Shown here: positions 30,931-42,865 of the stretch, piece by piece | Numbering within the stretch: position 1 is the stretch's first letter | How the letters are laid out: each line of letters starts with the position of its first letter | Source of the DNA: Pomphorhynchus laevis | Taxonomy: Eukaryota; Acanthocephala; Palaeacanthocephala; Echinorhynchida; Pomphorhynchidae | Length of the DNA: 64,000 nucleotides | Assembly: GCA_012934845.2 (NCBI GenBank) | Contig: WNNJ02000663.1 | Span: 1 to 64,000, forward strand | Direction of reading: 5' to 3' | Notes under the pieces: model-generated | The model's input: only the letters and a program-made list of their open reading frames with translations | Databases searched by the model: none | What the model was told of the DNA's origin: nothing | Position numbers and translations under genes: made by a program

Positions 30931-31994
30931 AATCTTGCATATTTTTTTTTCTTATCAAGAAATTGATTTTTTGTTGAAAATGAAATAAAGTATTTTGAAA
31001 ACATTTTTGCGATCAATTAAAATCACATAATAGACAAGTAAGCATAAAATTATGTTTTTATATTGTTTTCTATTGAATAATTTTTAAATTATCTATAATT
31101 AAATAAATCGCTTATACTAAATATTGTAATAGTGAAAATTATCAATTTATTCATCTTGCTAAGCATTTACTTTTATCATTGAAATGTTTGATGACTATTT
31201 TTTTTAATTCTACACGCTACTTAAATCCTATCTATTAGCCAACAGCAGTACGCTACATTTCAGTATTAGTGGACCTCATCATCACCTCACTTTCACGTTT
31301 AGGTCATTTTTTAATGTTGGCTGACGATCATTCGACTCGTCTGCTTTTATTGCCAATTAGATTTAAAGACTTTTGTCTTACATTTTGCAAATTTAATTGA
31401 AATCATTTATGATTCTAGATTAAATCTGCGTTTGTAGGTGAAGTTGCAATCTTTTTGCATTTTTAGAGAAAATAAAAATATTTATCGGATATTAAATTGG
31501 ATATATAATAGTTATAAAATAATCAGATCAGGTAATTGAGTTTACATAAAAATTATTTAATTATTAATTATTTTTAATTATTAAGAATAATTAATCAAAT
31601 AATTGATATTCTCAAATTATTTTTCGTAAGAAAAATTATTTTTTTAATTTTTATTGCTTGAAATTTATTTCATTAAAAATTAACCATGGTGCTTCGAATG
31701 TTAAAAATTAAAAATTATTTAATTATTAATTATTTTTAATTATTAAGAATAATTAATCAATTAAATAATTAATTTACTTTAAATCAAAGTATACATTGAA
31801 TTATTTATTTAACAGAATGGTGAATTAAAGTTTTTATAAATTATAAGTCAAATTTTCGACAGCTGACGACTATCATAACAGCAAAACATTACACCTTCAA
31901 TCAGTACAATTCTTTGTCCATACATTTGTACCATGTTGGGTGGTTGTCAGTAATGAAAGTTAAAATTGCCTTGATTATTATAAATTCTTACAAT
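30931..31994. other. AT-rich spacer with an internal direct repeat
   Basis: No gene recognised. A stretch of about 55 bp (TTATTTAATTATTAATTATT, then TTTTAATTATTAAGAATAAT) occurs at about 31553-31605 and again at about 31713-31765. The rest is simple A/T-rich sequence, turning mixed at about 31855. Confidence 0.6.
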
Positions 31995-32130
31995 CAATCC
32001 AGTTCCAGATCAATCCAGTTCCAAATCAATCTAGTTCCAAATCAATTCAGTTCCAGATCAATCCAGTTCCAGATCAATCCAGTTCCAGATCAATTCAGTT
32101 CCAGATCAATCCAGTTCCAGATCAATCCAG
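31995..32130. repeat. 16-bp minisatellite, 8.5 copies
   Basis: Units of CAATCCAGTTCCAGAT repeat with a strict 16-bp period from 31995; variants have CTAG, TTCAG or CCAAAT. The array ends 33 bp before the first ATG of the LINE-A2 ORF1 at 32164. An open frame across it (repeating Gln-Phe-Gln-Ile) is a by-product of the repeat. Confidence 0.92.
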
Positions 32131-32149
32131 CAAATTTAACAGCTTTAAC

Positions 32150-35100
32150 GCACAAGGACGTCGATGAGAGGACGTAGGAAGACAGCTACGACCGACAACA
32201 ACTGTGCTCCACTACAAGTACAGTACTCGACACAAGACTGCAGCGTCTGGACTACAATCGCATGCGACAACAGTAAGTCTAAAGACGACTTCCTATTTGG
32301 CTTTGTACCAACAAACTCATACGCTACCTCTCCTATAAGTGCATATCAACCTCCAACGTGTGCACTCAAACTACCCAAGTCGTTTCTGATGTCCTTTGTC
32401 AACCCACTGATCCTGTCATCACATGCACTTCTAATCCCATGTCTTCACTTCCCGACACCCACTATATCTTCCCTTCTGTCTCGTTTCTAAATAACCTACA
32501 TTCCTCAATCAAAATAACCTCCACCAACCTCCACAATTCTTCCACTCATAACCTTTCCTCACATCGCTCACCACACTCAATATTATCCAAATCCTCTTTG
32601 TCGTCCGCTGTCAAACCTACTCCCTTGATATCCTCAATTCAAAGCTCTCCTATCGTGATCTCACCAACTAACGTTACTCGTCCGCCTTTACGGAAACGCT
32701 TTCCTTCTCGCGATCGTTGGGTTATCGTCACTAATATAACTCCTTCCACCTCTTTATCTCCACAAGCAAGTCTCGACCACGATGCTTCCACATTCAGATA
32801 CATCCTATCGTCTCTTGTTCCTGTGTATAAACAATCCTTTTTCAACAACATATCTCCTGTTGCCTTCATCCGCCTAAACAAATCTTCTCAATATAATCCT
32901 TTCCAGCCCCCTCTCCTAAAAATTGTTTTCAAGCATCACTCTCACGCGTCCTCTCCCTACGATTCAAACTCATGTCATCTTCATCCATTCGCATTTTCTT
33001 CGATCGCACCTGCTCCAGAATCGCTCAACTCTCATCTGCCCGCATCGAAAAACGCCGTAGCGAGGAAAACGGCGAAACATCTCTCCATCCGATACATCGA
33101 CGCAAATTTTCAAGTTGTCCACACCCACCCAAAAATTTGATGGCGCTCCATCTCCCATATGTGTCGTCTCCACTAGCCCCTATCATCACAACATACGATT
33201 TCAGCCTCGGATTCCTCAAAACTAGATCTATTCTCAAAAAATCCGATCTCATCCTCAACCTATTCATCAAGTAATCCATCGATCTCTGCTGCATCACCGA
33301 ATCCTGACACTCCGATTCTGACGACTTCTCGAACCGCCATTTGCTCTCTGCTGGTTGCTCACTAGTCAAATCCGCTCGCCCCCTCAGCTCACCGCCTTCT
33401 AAATTCTCAAATCATGGCGGCATTGTCGCATTCGTCCGTCTCCCCGCGTCTATTCGCAAAATCATTTCCCCTTTTAGTTTCTCACCAAATACGGCTTCCT
33501 CTACTATTTTTTACCGAACCCGCTGACCTACTGTTCTACTGTTCTTTGTCCTCCATCCCTTCAATCGTTCTTGGCAACTTCAATATCCAACTCGACCGCC
33601 CCTCTTCCACCGAGTCTATCCAGTTCATAGACATTCTATTCAACTAACACAACAAACCAATCTGCACTGCCCCCACACATATCCTTGGCGGAACACACGA
33701 CATCATCGCTGTCCCCGATCATTTTGCTGCCTATACCTCACCGTCCATTTTTGATACTGGTCTATCCGATTACTTTCTCGTCACCTCTAAACTCACTCAC
33801 AACCGCACCCCTCCTCATACATCTACAATCCTACGTCGCCCTAAGAGATATCTTAACCTCTCCCTTCTTCGCTCACCTTACTCAAAACGTCTCAATCCTA
33901 TCCCACAAACATATTACTCTCCTTACGATCTTGCCTTTCTTTTCGACTCTAAACTCACATTCAGTCCCGATCTTATCTTGCCCTTCAAGCCTCACCCACA
34001 CCGTCGCTTACACCGTGCCCCATGGTTTGACATCCAATGTCTACTCTCAAGGTGTCAACTCCGTCATGCTATCCGAGTATATCACCGCTCTCTCAGACGT
34101 GATTTCCGCTCGATCACTCCGTCTTTCCGTGATTCCTATCTTGCTCTTCGCCGGTATCATCTCAACCTACTACGTACCAAATGCAACTCCTTCTGGCAGC
34201 ATAAAATCATCACTTCATTCAACTCTAAGACTCTCTGGCATACTTTTAACTCAATCATTGCTCGCTCCTCTTCGCCTTGCAACATCAATCCCCATGATTA
34301 TTCGTCATTTCTCAGGACATAAGTATCCACGTTGCTCTCTCACGCCTCGATCTCCATCCTATCCCACTCTGCCCCGCCTAGTCTCATCCTTCCGAAACTC
34401 TTTCATCTTCTCCCTGTCTCACCTACCGAAGTATCATCTGTTCTCACGTCTTTGCCCAGCGAAGCCTCACCTGCCGATCCCCTGCCTACCCGCATACTTA
34501 AATCAATATGCTCATCGATAACCCTTTTCTCACAATCTTGTTTAACTTGTCCATCGGCAGTTGTATCTTCCCTTAATACTAGATTTCCGCAATCGTTCGT
34601 CCCTACTTAAAAAACAATCGCTCGACCCCTCCCTTCCTTCTAGCTATCGCCACATTTCACTACCCCTACTCTTTCTAAGCTCTTAGAACGCGTCATCTTA
34701 ATACAGAGCAACGCTTATCTCTCCTTATCCAATCTGTACCCTCCTTTCCAAACCGCATTCAGCTCTAACCACTCCACAGAAATCGCCTGCATTAAAGTTT
34801 ACAATGACTTACTCATTTCTCAAGAGAAGTCTCTATATAGTGTTTTCATCTCCCTTAACATCTACTCTGCCTTCGACATTGTCGACCACTCAGCCCTCCT
34901 TTATCGCCTACGTTACGATTACGGCATTTCTTCCTACTCCGTAGCATGGTTTGCTTCATATCTATCAGACCGTTCCTTTCGCGCTGTACCAATTCATCCC
35001 CCTTCGATCCCTATTTTATGCTGGGTCCCACAAGGTTCAGTCCTATGTCCCCTAATTTTATCTCTTCTGCTTGGCGATATCTCTCCGTTTATCAAACCTT

Positions 35101-36000
35101 TATCCTTTAACGTCATGCAATACGACGAAGACATCCTCATCTATGCTCATGCACCCGCACATTGTATACACATTAAATATATTTCTTCTATTTACAAACG
35201 TCTCTCCAATCTCCATCTCGTTCTAAACCCCTACAAAGTCTAAAATAATGTGGATCCTCCCCCGCAAACCAAACATATCTCCTCCCGCTGTATCTTCTGC
35301 CTCATCAATCATCCCCATAGTACACAATCTCACTTTCTTATGCTTCCATTTTGTGTATCACATTTCCCTTAAATCCTTCGTCTGAGAAAGGTCTGCTCGT
35401 CTAACTTAATTCTCCGTGACATCCGCCGTATTCGCCCCCTATCGACTTCCGTTCTTGTATGTATCTTCTTTCATCGCTTCTTTTCCCTAAAATCGACTAC
35501 TGCCTTAGCCTTTTCGCCGATTCTCCAAAATTCATAATCCAACCCCTACAACGAATAATCAACACCGCTGTTCGAGTGCTTTTTCGTCTCCGTCGCTTCG
35601 ACCACACATCCATATATTTTGCCAAACTCTCCTTGTCCACCTTCCACATCCGCATCAAACTCCGCCTTCTTCTACTAATTTTTCGTCTTATCGCTGTCCG
35701 CTCCTTATCGTTCATCAACCTTCCTTTCTTAGACGACACTCGCCCCACCTCGCTATCCTGCATTCCGTCATACCCTTTTACTCCACGTTCCCAATTACTC
35801 TAGCAACTACGGTCTCCTATCCTTCCTCGTCGCCGCCTCACTCGCCTGGAATCTACTCTCTCTCGATGTCCGCCGCGCTCCCTCCTTTATCACATTCAAA
35901 CACCTCCTCCGTTCACACCTCGATACATGATTTACATTTTTGTTTTGTTGTGGTCATGTAAGCGTACGCTGGCACGCATTTGTCACGTTAAAATAAATCT
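32150..36000 (+). mobile_element. LINE-A copy A2 (CR1/L2-like), long but decayed
   Basis: ORF1 starts at the ATG at 32164 (MRGRRKTATT) with CSVWTTIACD followed by FLFGF, a damaged form of the four-cysteine motif. It continues in another frame with RFPSRDRWVIVTNI, SPVAFIRLNK, PPLLKIVFKHHSHA and IHRRKFSSCPH to about 33140. ORF2 begins at ATGGCGCTCCATC (33139). Endonuclease traces are KTRSILKKSD, CCITES, SAGCSLVKSARPL and LGNFNIQLDRP, with GLSDYF-like sequence near 33760. RT traces are ERVILIQ, CIKVYNDLLIS, FDIVDHSALL and GSVLCPLIL, with YDEDILIYAHAPAH in place of YADD near 35120. The C-terminal domain lies at 35459-35930. The tail GTAAGCGTACGCTGGCACGC and ACGTTAAAATAAAT ends near 36000. Ten or more breaks. 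Confidence 0.82.
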
Positions 36001-36119
36001 TCTTTAAAGCTTCAGTTGCCCAACATAATCTTTATGCTGGGAGAGAAATCCTGATATTTAAAAATTTGTATTAGTAAAAGGTACACTATATAATTAAATT
36101 TCAACAGAGGAAATGCGTT

Positions 36120-36311
36120 TTTAGCATGTATTTGGCCCCGCTGCTATGTTGAGTCGAGTAATAGGGGCCGAAACCTGATAGCATAGCGGTTCCTCCTGAT
36201 GACCTCTAATAATTATTCTGATACATTTTTTATATTTTATATAATTAATCAAAATTGACTTTTATTTTAAATGTTTATAATAAATGTTAACTTGATATAA
36301 GTTATTGTTCG
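36120..36311 (+). repeat. Family R dispersed repeat, copy R3
   Basis: Begins with GCATGTATTTGGCCCCGC and CTGCTATGTTG, then GGGGCCGAAACCTGATAG, CCTCCTGATGACCTC and an AT-rich part. The pair CTGCTATG ... CATAGCGG can form a stem around the GCCGAAACC block. Confidence 0.7.
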
Positions 36312-36490
36312 TCATGATGACTCCCGCTCTGTTTCCTTGACACTGCGATTACGCAATTATCTACTTATCCACGTCTCTACGCACTTGACTAATAATGACC
36401 CTCGCTCTTTCATCGTCGCCGCATTTCTCGCCTGGAATTCTTCATCAGCTGATTAATTCCTTATCTTCTTTCATTCCGTTTTCACTCTTC
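36312..36490 (+). mobile_element. Small LINE fragment: RT-protein C-terminus
   Basis: One frame reads SRSVSLTLRLRNYLLIHVS, then NDPRSFIVAAFLAWNSSS, which matches the ending of LINE-A/B proteins (LRSCNSLLLHVP ... RSFLVAAPLSWN) but is clearly diverged. It is probably a sister lineage; it lies between two family R copies. 36490-36835 holds nothing else recognisable apart from a second TGATGACCTCTAATC stretch near 36690. Confidence 0.5.
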
Positions 36491-36839
36491 AAACGATGGC
36501 TTGTCCTTAACAATAAATCTGAACGTATTGCCTTAGCATCCATTATTAATAATTTTATTCCATATCTTCATCGAATTAAAAAACTGTTGTCAACTTGCTA
36601 TCGTTCCTTCAAAGTTTATTCACATCCTCACTCACCCATCTTCTTATATACATTTCTTCACTTGATGACCTCTGATGATGACCTGATGACCTCTAATCTC
36701 TAATCCTTATTCTGATACATTGTCTGTTATTTATTGGTCAATTCAAAAAAATGACTTAAAAAGTTATAAAATTTTATGGATGGATAATAAATAATATACT
36801 TTGTATTAGAATAAGATACTATATAGTTTTATCAGAGGA

Positions 36840-37140
36840 AATACATCATTAGCATGTATTTGGCCCCGCTGCTATGTTGGGTAGAAGAGTTAGGAGCCGA
36901 AACCTGATAGCATAGCAGTTCCTCCTGATGACCTCTAATTCTTATTCTGATACAACGTCTGTTATTTATTAGTCAATTTATAAAAATGACGTTTATTTTA
37001 AATTTCAATTTTTTATTTTAACTTGATTTAAATTATAAAAAATCTTAAAACAATTAATTATTTTATTATTTAATTATTAAATTTGATTTAGCATTATTAT
37101 GCTTTGTTTATTTTTTAATTATATTAATGCAACGTTATAT
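36840..37140 (+). repeat. Family R dispersed repeat, copy R4
   Basis: Starts TAGCATGTATTTGGCCCC at about 36850, has CTGCTATGTTGGGTAGAAG, GAGCCGAAACCTGATAGC and AGTTCCTCCTGATGACC, the CAACGTCTGTTATTTATTAG block and GATTTAGCATTATTATG, as in R1 and R2. The AAATACGTAGACTCAG module is missing at its end. 37141-37330 is AT-rich DNA without features. Confidence 0.75.
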
Positions 37141-37334
37141 TGTTAGTTATATTAATAACTTACAATTAACTAAAAACAATTAATAATTTTAATAATTATT
37201 AATTTTATTATTTAATTATTACTTTTTGATTTCATTATATTACAATTTTTTACAAATTATTTCTATAATGATTTTTTTATTCAGTAATTTTTTTATTTTG
37301 GTTTTTCAAAAAATTTTTTAAAATCGAATATACA

Positions 37335-38212
37335 ATACAATAATTTATTTAACGTGGCAAATGCGTGCAAAATGCACGCTTACATGACCACTAATCAACA
37401 AAAAAAGAACATCTAAGGTCACAGGTAATTAGTAAATTGTTGAAATAAAATTGGATTTGGCGTTTGAAGTACGGCATAGATGTTGATTGGCGGAAATGAA
37501 TAGACAGTTGATTCCACGAGAGGAGCAGCCACAACGAAGGAGCGGAAGCCAAAAGAGGTAGAGTAGATTGGGACATGTAAAAGAAGGGAATTACGGGAAC
37601 GCAGAGCACAATACACAGTACGAGAATTGTCGAGAAAAGGAAGGTTGAGAAATGAAAGGGGTATGAGAAGTTATAAGGCGAAAAGCAATGATAAGAAGAC
37701 GAATTTGAACACGACTATAAATGATAGGCCAATGAAGAAAAACAAGATGGTGGGATGTATGATCAAAACGACGAAGACGGAGGAGAACTCATACGACAGC
37801 GTTGATGATGCGTTGTAAACGAAGAGTGAATTTAGGTGAGTTGGAAAATAGACTAAGACAATAATCGAGTCTAGAACAAAGAAGAGAAGATATGAGTCAT
37901 ACAAGAAGGTAAATCAATCAATCTACGAACTTGACTGAGATTGCGGAGTATCAAGGTAGATGAGCGTACTTTATCTCTAACGAAAGGTTTAAGTGAAAGT
38001 CGGTTGTCAAAATGGAAGCCTAGGAAAACGAGATTATCAACGATAGGAAGAATTGTAGAATTTAATGATACGGAGGGAAGTTCTAAGCCGAGGCGTCGAG
38101 GTAGGATCCACATAATTTTAGATTTATCAGGATTCAGAGAAAGGCGAAGGGAAGAAAGATGATTGGAAATTGAGACAAGACAGCTGGAAACAGAAACACT
38201 AAGATCATGAAT
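37335..38212 (-). mobile_element. LINE-B copy B1, 5'-truncated
   Basis: On the minus strand the copy runs from CATGATCTTAGTGTTTC (after the RT catalytic motif) through SKIMWILPRRLGLELPSVSL, PIVDNLVFLGFHFDNRLSL and the C-terminal domain to the 3' UTR with the GCGTGC/GCACGC hairpin and CACGTTAAATAAATTATTG. Frame changes are present. The target-side junction near 38212 is followed by the near-repeat ACACTATATCATGA, and then the 5' end of B2 in the opposite orientation. Confidence 0.88.
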
Positions 38213-38533
38213 GCTATATCATGACATAAACACTATATCATGATAAAAGTTGTTGATTAAAGTTACTTCCATTCCAGGTTTCAGTTCCGCTCGCTTCGCT
38301 CGCGGAACATCTTTTCCACCAAGATTGTAAAACAATCAAACTACAATCTTCGACGACAACCAACAACAACCTTCGACGACAACTAACGACAACCATCGAC
38401 AACCATCCGCTTGACAATTATCGACTTCCATCGACAACCATCGACGACATCCGCTCGCTACTTACAACTAACGACTTGCAGACTAACGGAGTTTAAACAT
38501 TCTTGATTATAACTAACTAATTAACATTTTATT

Positions 38534-39910
38534 ATGGCAAAGAGAAAGCTAACTAAAAATGTCGGCCAGCAACTCAAGTCCGTCAAGGAAGCTTACATCG
38601 AAAAGCAAATTGGATGCGACAAGAACTGCAATGTTTGGACTCACGTTGCCATTCCTTTCACTGACAAGGACAACGTTTTAAATCGGAATTTCCTCTGCGG
38701 CTTCTGTTGTGCTGCCCTCGTAGGTAAGCTAATGAAGAATGACCACTCAAACGGTGGAGACGTTCTGAACGCTAACAAAACAGATTTGTGCTCAATAAAT
38801 AAACTTGATGATATCTCTCAGTCGACTCAGACCGCTGTTATACATGGAACATCAACAAACGACAACGTATCTTCCAATCTATCGTCGTCATCCGTTTGCT
38901 TACTAACTCCTTCGTCATCTATGAAACCCGTTATTAAAACTTCTCTCGCACACACTCCTCCTTTAACTACGGATAACACTTCCCTTAATCTTCATCTTCC
39001 TAACAATGCAAACAGTAAAGGACTTCATCTCGTACCTCATTTTTCCTAATCATCCCCACATCTAAATACATCTCATACTTCTTTCTTCTCTTCACTTACT
39101 CCTTACTCTACCTCTACCGTATCACTTCTCAATAATTTACATCCTTCTGTCAAAATTATCACCAGTAACATCTCCGTTCAACCTATTCAACAATCCACTT
39201 CTGTCACACATGCTCCAACCGTATCACCTATCAATAATTTACATCCTTCCGTCAAAATCATCTCCAGTAACATATCCGATCAACCGATTCAACACTCCAC
39301 TCCTGTCACACATGCTCCAAACTATCTTAAATCTTCACTTAGCACCCCTGTCATTCCCACAATTATCTGCTCTTCTGCCTCTACTGCTACCAGGTCTGTC
39401 CGTCCACCACTACGTAATCTTTTTCCTTCGCGCGATCGATGCATTATCATATCTAATTTAACGGTTTACGAATCAGCTTCACCTCAATGTCGCATCGGTG
39501 ATGATGTATCTGCTTTCAGGTCTATCCTAGCAACCATTCTTCCTGATAATATTCCATCCCTCTTCAATAAAATCGCTCCTGTATCTTTGATCCGTTAAAA
39601 CAAATCCACTAAATCAAATCATATCAGTCCTCCACTCCTAAAAATCGTTTTCCGACATAGTTCACATGCATCCTTGGTACTTTCCCAACGTTTTAAACTT
39701 CTTACCACTTCGTCTACTTGTCGTATCTTTCCTGACCGCTCCCCTTCTGATATTGTTAAGCTCAATTTAGCTCGCATTGAGAAACATCGACGTGAAACAA
39801 ACGGCGAGTCATCCTTATCTATACGTCAAATCAATGGAAATTTTCACGTTGTACACACAAGGCCAAAAATTCGATGGCGTCCCATCTCTCCCCCTTGTCT
39901 TCTTCGCTAG
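38534..39910 (+). pseudogene. LINE-B2 ORF1: four-cysteine and RNA-binding protein
   Basis: Starts at the ATG at 38534 (MAKRKLTKNVGQQLKS). At residues about 28-58 it has GCDKNCNVWTHV ... FLCGFC, a C-x3-C ... C-x2-C motif preceding a Trp-Thr, also seen in LINE-A2, B8 and C2; PHD-finger-like at most. A long Ser/Pro/Thr-rich region follows and stops at 39049. In other frames come FPSRDRCIIISNL-like sequence, IRxNKSTKSNH, PPLLKIVFRHSSHASLVL, RIFPDRSPSDIVKLNLARIE and RRETNGESSLSIRQINGNF, the RNA-binding domain common in CR1-type ORF1 proteins. The frame ends in RWRPISPPCLLR with TAG at 39908-39910. It overlaps ORF2 by 37 nt. Confidence 0.75.
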
Positions 39911-42768
39911 TCGATCTCGCTCCTAAGCATACTTTTCGTCTTAGTCTATTCAACACTCGCTCCATTCTTCATAAAGCTGATATGCTCCTTGATATCTTCG
40001 ATCAATTATCTATCGATATTCTCTGCATTACCGAATCCTGGCATTGTGACTCCGACGATCTTGCTATTCGTCGTCTATGTCGCTCTGGTTGTTCTTTAGT
40101 TGAATCAGCTCGTCCAATTGCCTCTCATACATCTACTGCTTTTAACCATGGCGGTATAGTTGCCATTGCTCGTCACCCAATGTCTTTACGTAAAATTAAC
40201 GTTAACATCCGTTACACCTCGTTCGAATTACTCATATGCAGATTATCAACTCCTTTCCCTCTGGAACTTGTGATTGTATACCGTCCAGGTTCAGTTGCCC
40301 CCTCACGTATCTTCTTTAACGACCTTGCAGATCTTATGTCTCACTGTTCCATTGTCTTATACTCCTTCTTTTGTTCTCGGTGACTTTAACATTCGTCTTG
40401 ATCGCCCGTCTGACTCTGACTCTATCACTTTAACTAATCTTTTTTCTGATTTTAACTATAAATTACTTTCAACAAGCCCAACTCATATTCTCGGCGGTGC
40501 TCTCGACATCATTGCTGTCCCTATCTGCTTCAATGACTATACTTCCTTGTCAATTACTGATCCCGGTTTGTCCGATCATTTCCTTGTCACTCTTACTCTT
40601 ACTCGTCCCCATCCTCCTTCTCCGCCTCCACCAATATCCACACCAAGTCGACCCTGGAAACTTCTCGATATCCCTATTCTCTGCACAGCCTTACTCAATT
40701 CTTCACTCTTTTCACTTCCTCTTAACTATCTCTCTCCCGATGATCTCTGCATTCTGTTTGATTCTGAACTTATGTCTATCATCAATAAACTTCTGCCTAG
40801 TCGACTCCGACGCTCTCAGCGCTTGCGCCATGCTCCCTGGTTCGATTCTGACTGTAGTCTTTCTAAGCGTCGACTCCGTCACTCTTTTCGTGTGTATAAT
40901 CGCTTTCTTAAACGTTCTCCCAACTCACTCCCTCCAAATCTCCGTGATTCCTACTTTTCTCTACGCCGTTCACATCTTATTCTTATACGTACTAAACGTA
41001 CTATCTTTTGGCGAAATCAACTCGAGTCATCTTCCAACTCTAAATCTCATTGGAAAATCTTAAACTCAATTCTTTCACGATCATCTACTTCTTGTAATAT
41101 AAATCCTGATGAATTTTCTTCTTATCTACAAACTAAGCTATCTAATTTACTTTCCCTACTACCCGTAGCCCCCTTGTACCCACTCTTCTCTTTAAATACT
41201 TCCCTCCCAGAACTATTCCACCTTCTTCCCGTTTCGTCTGATGAAGTTTCTTCGGTTCTGCTGTCATTACCTAATAAAACCTCTCCTTCTGACCCAATTC
41301 CCACTCACTTGCTTAAAAATATCTGCTCCTCTATCTTACCCTTCCTAACCACATTGTTCAACTCGTCCATCCGTAGCCGTACATTTCCTTCCGTCTGGAA
41401 ATGTGCCACTGTTCGTCCTATCATCAAAAAGCAATCTCTCGACTCCTCACTACCATCTTCGTACCGTCCAATCTCACTTCTCCCAACCCTCTCTAAACTC
41501 CTTGAGCGTCTCGTTCTCAAGCAAGTTAATACATATCTCTTTTCCTCTAACTTGTTTCCTCCCTTCCAAGCCGCTTTTCGCTCTAATCACTCTACTGAAA
41601 TTGCCTGTCTTAAAGTTTATAATGACTTACTCATCTCGCGCGATCATAAATTATGTAGTGTCATAGTTTCTCTTGATCTATCGTCTGCTTTTGACATCGT
41701 CGATCACTCGATTCTTCTACATCGCCTTCGTCATGATTATGGCTTCTCTTTACCCACTGTATCATGGTTTTCTTCATATCTATCAAACCGTACATTTCGC
41801 GTATATTCTAACTCTTCTCTTTCCCATCCTTCATCCATTCCGACCGGTGTTCCACAAGGCTCCGTATTAGGCCCTATGCTTTTCTCTCTTCTCGGTGACT
41901 TGTCTTCGATTTCTCATAAATTTAACTTCCATGTTATGCAATATGCTGATGACATTCTCATCTATGCTCACGCACCTGCTTATCGTATTCATGATCTTAG
42001 TGTTTCTGTTTCCAGCTGTCTTGTCTCAATTTCCAATCATCTTTCTTCCCTTCGCCTTTCTCTGAATCCTGATAAATCTAAAATTATGTGGATCCTACCT
42101 CGAAGCTTCGGCGTAGAACCTCCTTCCGTATCACTAAATTCTACAATTCTTCCTATCGTTGATAATCTCGTTTTCCTTAGGCTTTCATTTCGACAACCGA
42201 CTTTCACTTAAACCTTTCGTATGTGATAAAGTACGCTCATCTACCTTGATACTCCGCAATCTCCGTCAAGTTCGTAGATTGATCGATTTCCCTTCTTGTA
42301 TGACTCATATCTTCTCTTCTTTTCTCAAGATTTGATTACTGTCTTAGTCTATTTTCCAACTCACCTAAATCCACTGTTCTTCCTTTACAACGCATGATCA
42401 ACGCTGCCGTCCAAGTTCTCCTCCGTCTTCGTCGTTTTGATCATACATCCCACTATCTTGTTTCTCTTGATTAGCCTACCATTTATTGTCGTGTTCAAAT
42501 TCGTCTTCTTATCATTGCTTTTCGCCTTATAACTTCTCATACCCCTTCATTTCTCAACCTTCCTTTTCTCGACAATTCTCGTACTGTGTATTGTGCTCTG
42601 CGTTCCCGTAATTTCCTTCTTTTTCATGTCCCAATCTACTCTACCTCTTTTGGCTTCCGCTCTTTCGTTGTGGCTGCTCCTCTCTTGTGGAATCAACTGC
42701 CTATTCATATCCGCCAATCAACATCTATGCCGTGCTTCAAACGCCAAATCCAATTCAAAAATTAACTA
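39874..42768 (+). pseudogene. LINE-B2 ORF2: APE endonuclease and reverse transcriptase
   Basis: Begins at ATGGCGTCCCATC (39874) inside the end of ORF1. The endonuclease shows LSLFNTRSILHKADMLLDIF, ILCITESWH, GGIVAIARHP, LELVIVYRPG and, after a frame change near 40350, FVLGDFNIRLDRP, SPTHILGGALDIIAV and GLSDHFLVTL. RT motifs are YRPISLLPTLSKLLERLVL, AAFRSNHSTEIACLKVYN, SLDLSSAFDIVDHSILL, GVPQGSVLGPMLF and MQYADDILIYAHAPAYR with catalytic YADD intact. One leucine of LSLLLGD is missing. A shift near 42180 (VFLRLSF for VFLGFHF) ends the 645-codon open stretch 40274-42211. The C-terminal domain (PLLWNQLPIHIRQSTSM in better copies) ends near 42768. Confidence 0.85.
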
Positions 42769-42815
42769 ATTATCTGTGACTTTTGATGTTCTTGTTTTTG
42801 TTAGTGGTCATGTAA

Positions 42816-42832
42816 GCGTGCATTTTGCACGC
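42816..42832 (+). other. Conserved 3'-terminal hairpin of LINE-B (and LINE-A)
   Basis: GCGTGC-ATTTT-GCACGC, a perfect 6-bp stem with a 5-nt loop, sits about 30 nt before the LINE 3' end. Equivalent hairpins: 61189-61205 (B10, same stem), 49328-49344 (B6, GCGTAC/GTACGC), 51923-51939 (B8, minus strand, GCGTAC/GTACGC), 4195-4210 (A1, GCGTAC/GCACGC with one mismatch) and the minus-strand A3 copy near 61660 (GCGTGC/GCACGC with a GCTG loop). The paired changes argue for a functional RNA stem. Confidence 0.8.
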
Positions 42833-42865
42833 ATTTGCCACGTTAAATAAATTATTGTATTATTA

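Larger units (their letters stand above)
38271..42864 (+). mobile_element. LINE-B copy B2 (CR1/L2-like), full length
   Basis: The longest LINE-B copy. It begins with ATTCCAGGTTTCAGTTCCGC, has a 5' UTR of about 260 bp with the fold GTTCCGC...GCGGAAC (38284-38308) and short CGACGACAACC repeats, then ORF1 (38534-39910), ORF2 (39874 to about 42765), and a 3' UTR with a 17-nt hairpin (42816-42832) and ACGTTAAATAAATTATTG. The same 5' end (with changes) is found in B8 at 55919, which supports the start chosen. Against B10 I counted 4 differences in about 190 bases of the RT region, so the copies are young, although both carry several frameshifts. Confidence 0.9.

Noticed and set aside
31914-32177. 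Protein with Gln-Phe-Gln-Ile repeats
   Set aside because: It is only the translation of the 16-bp minisatellite, which is open in several frames by chance.
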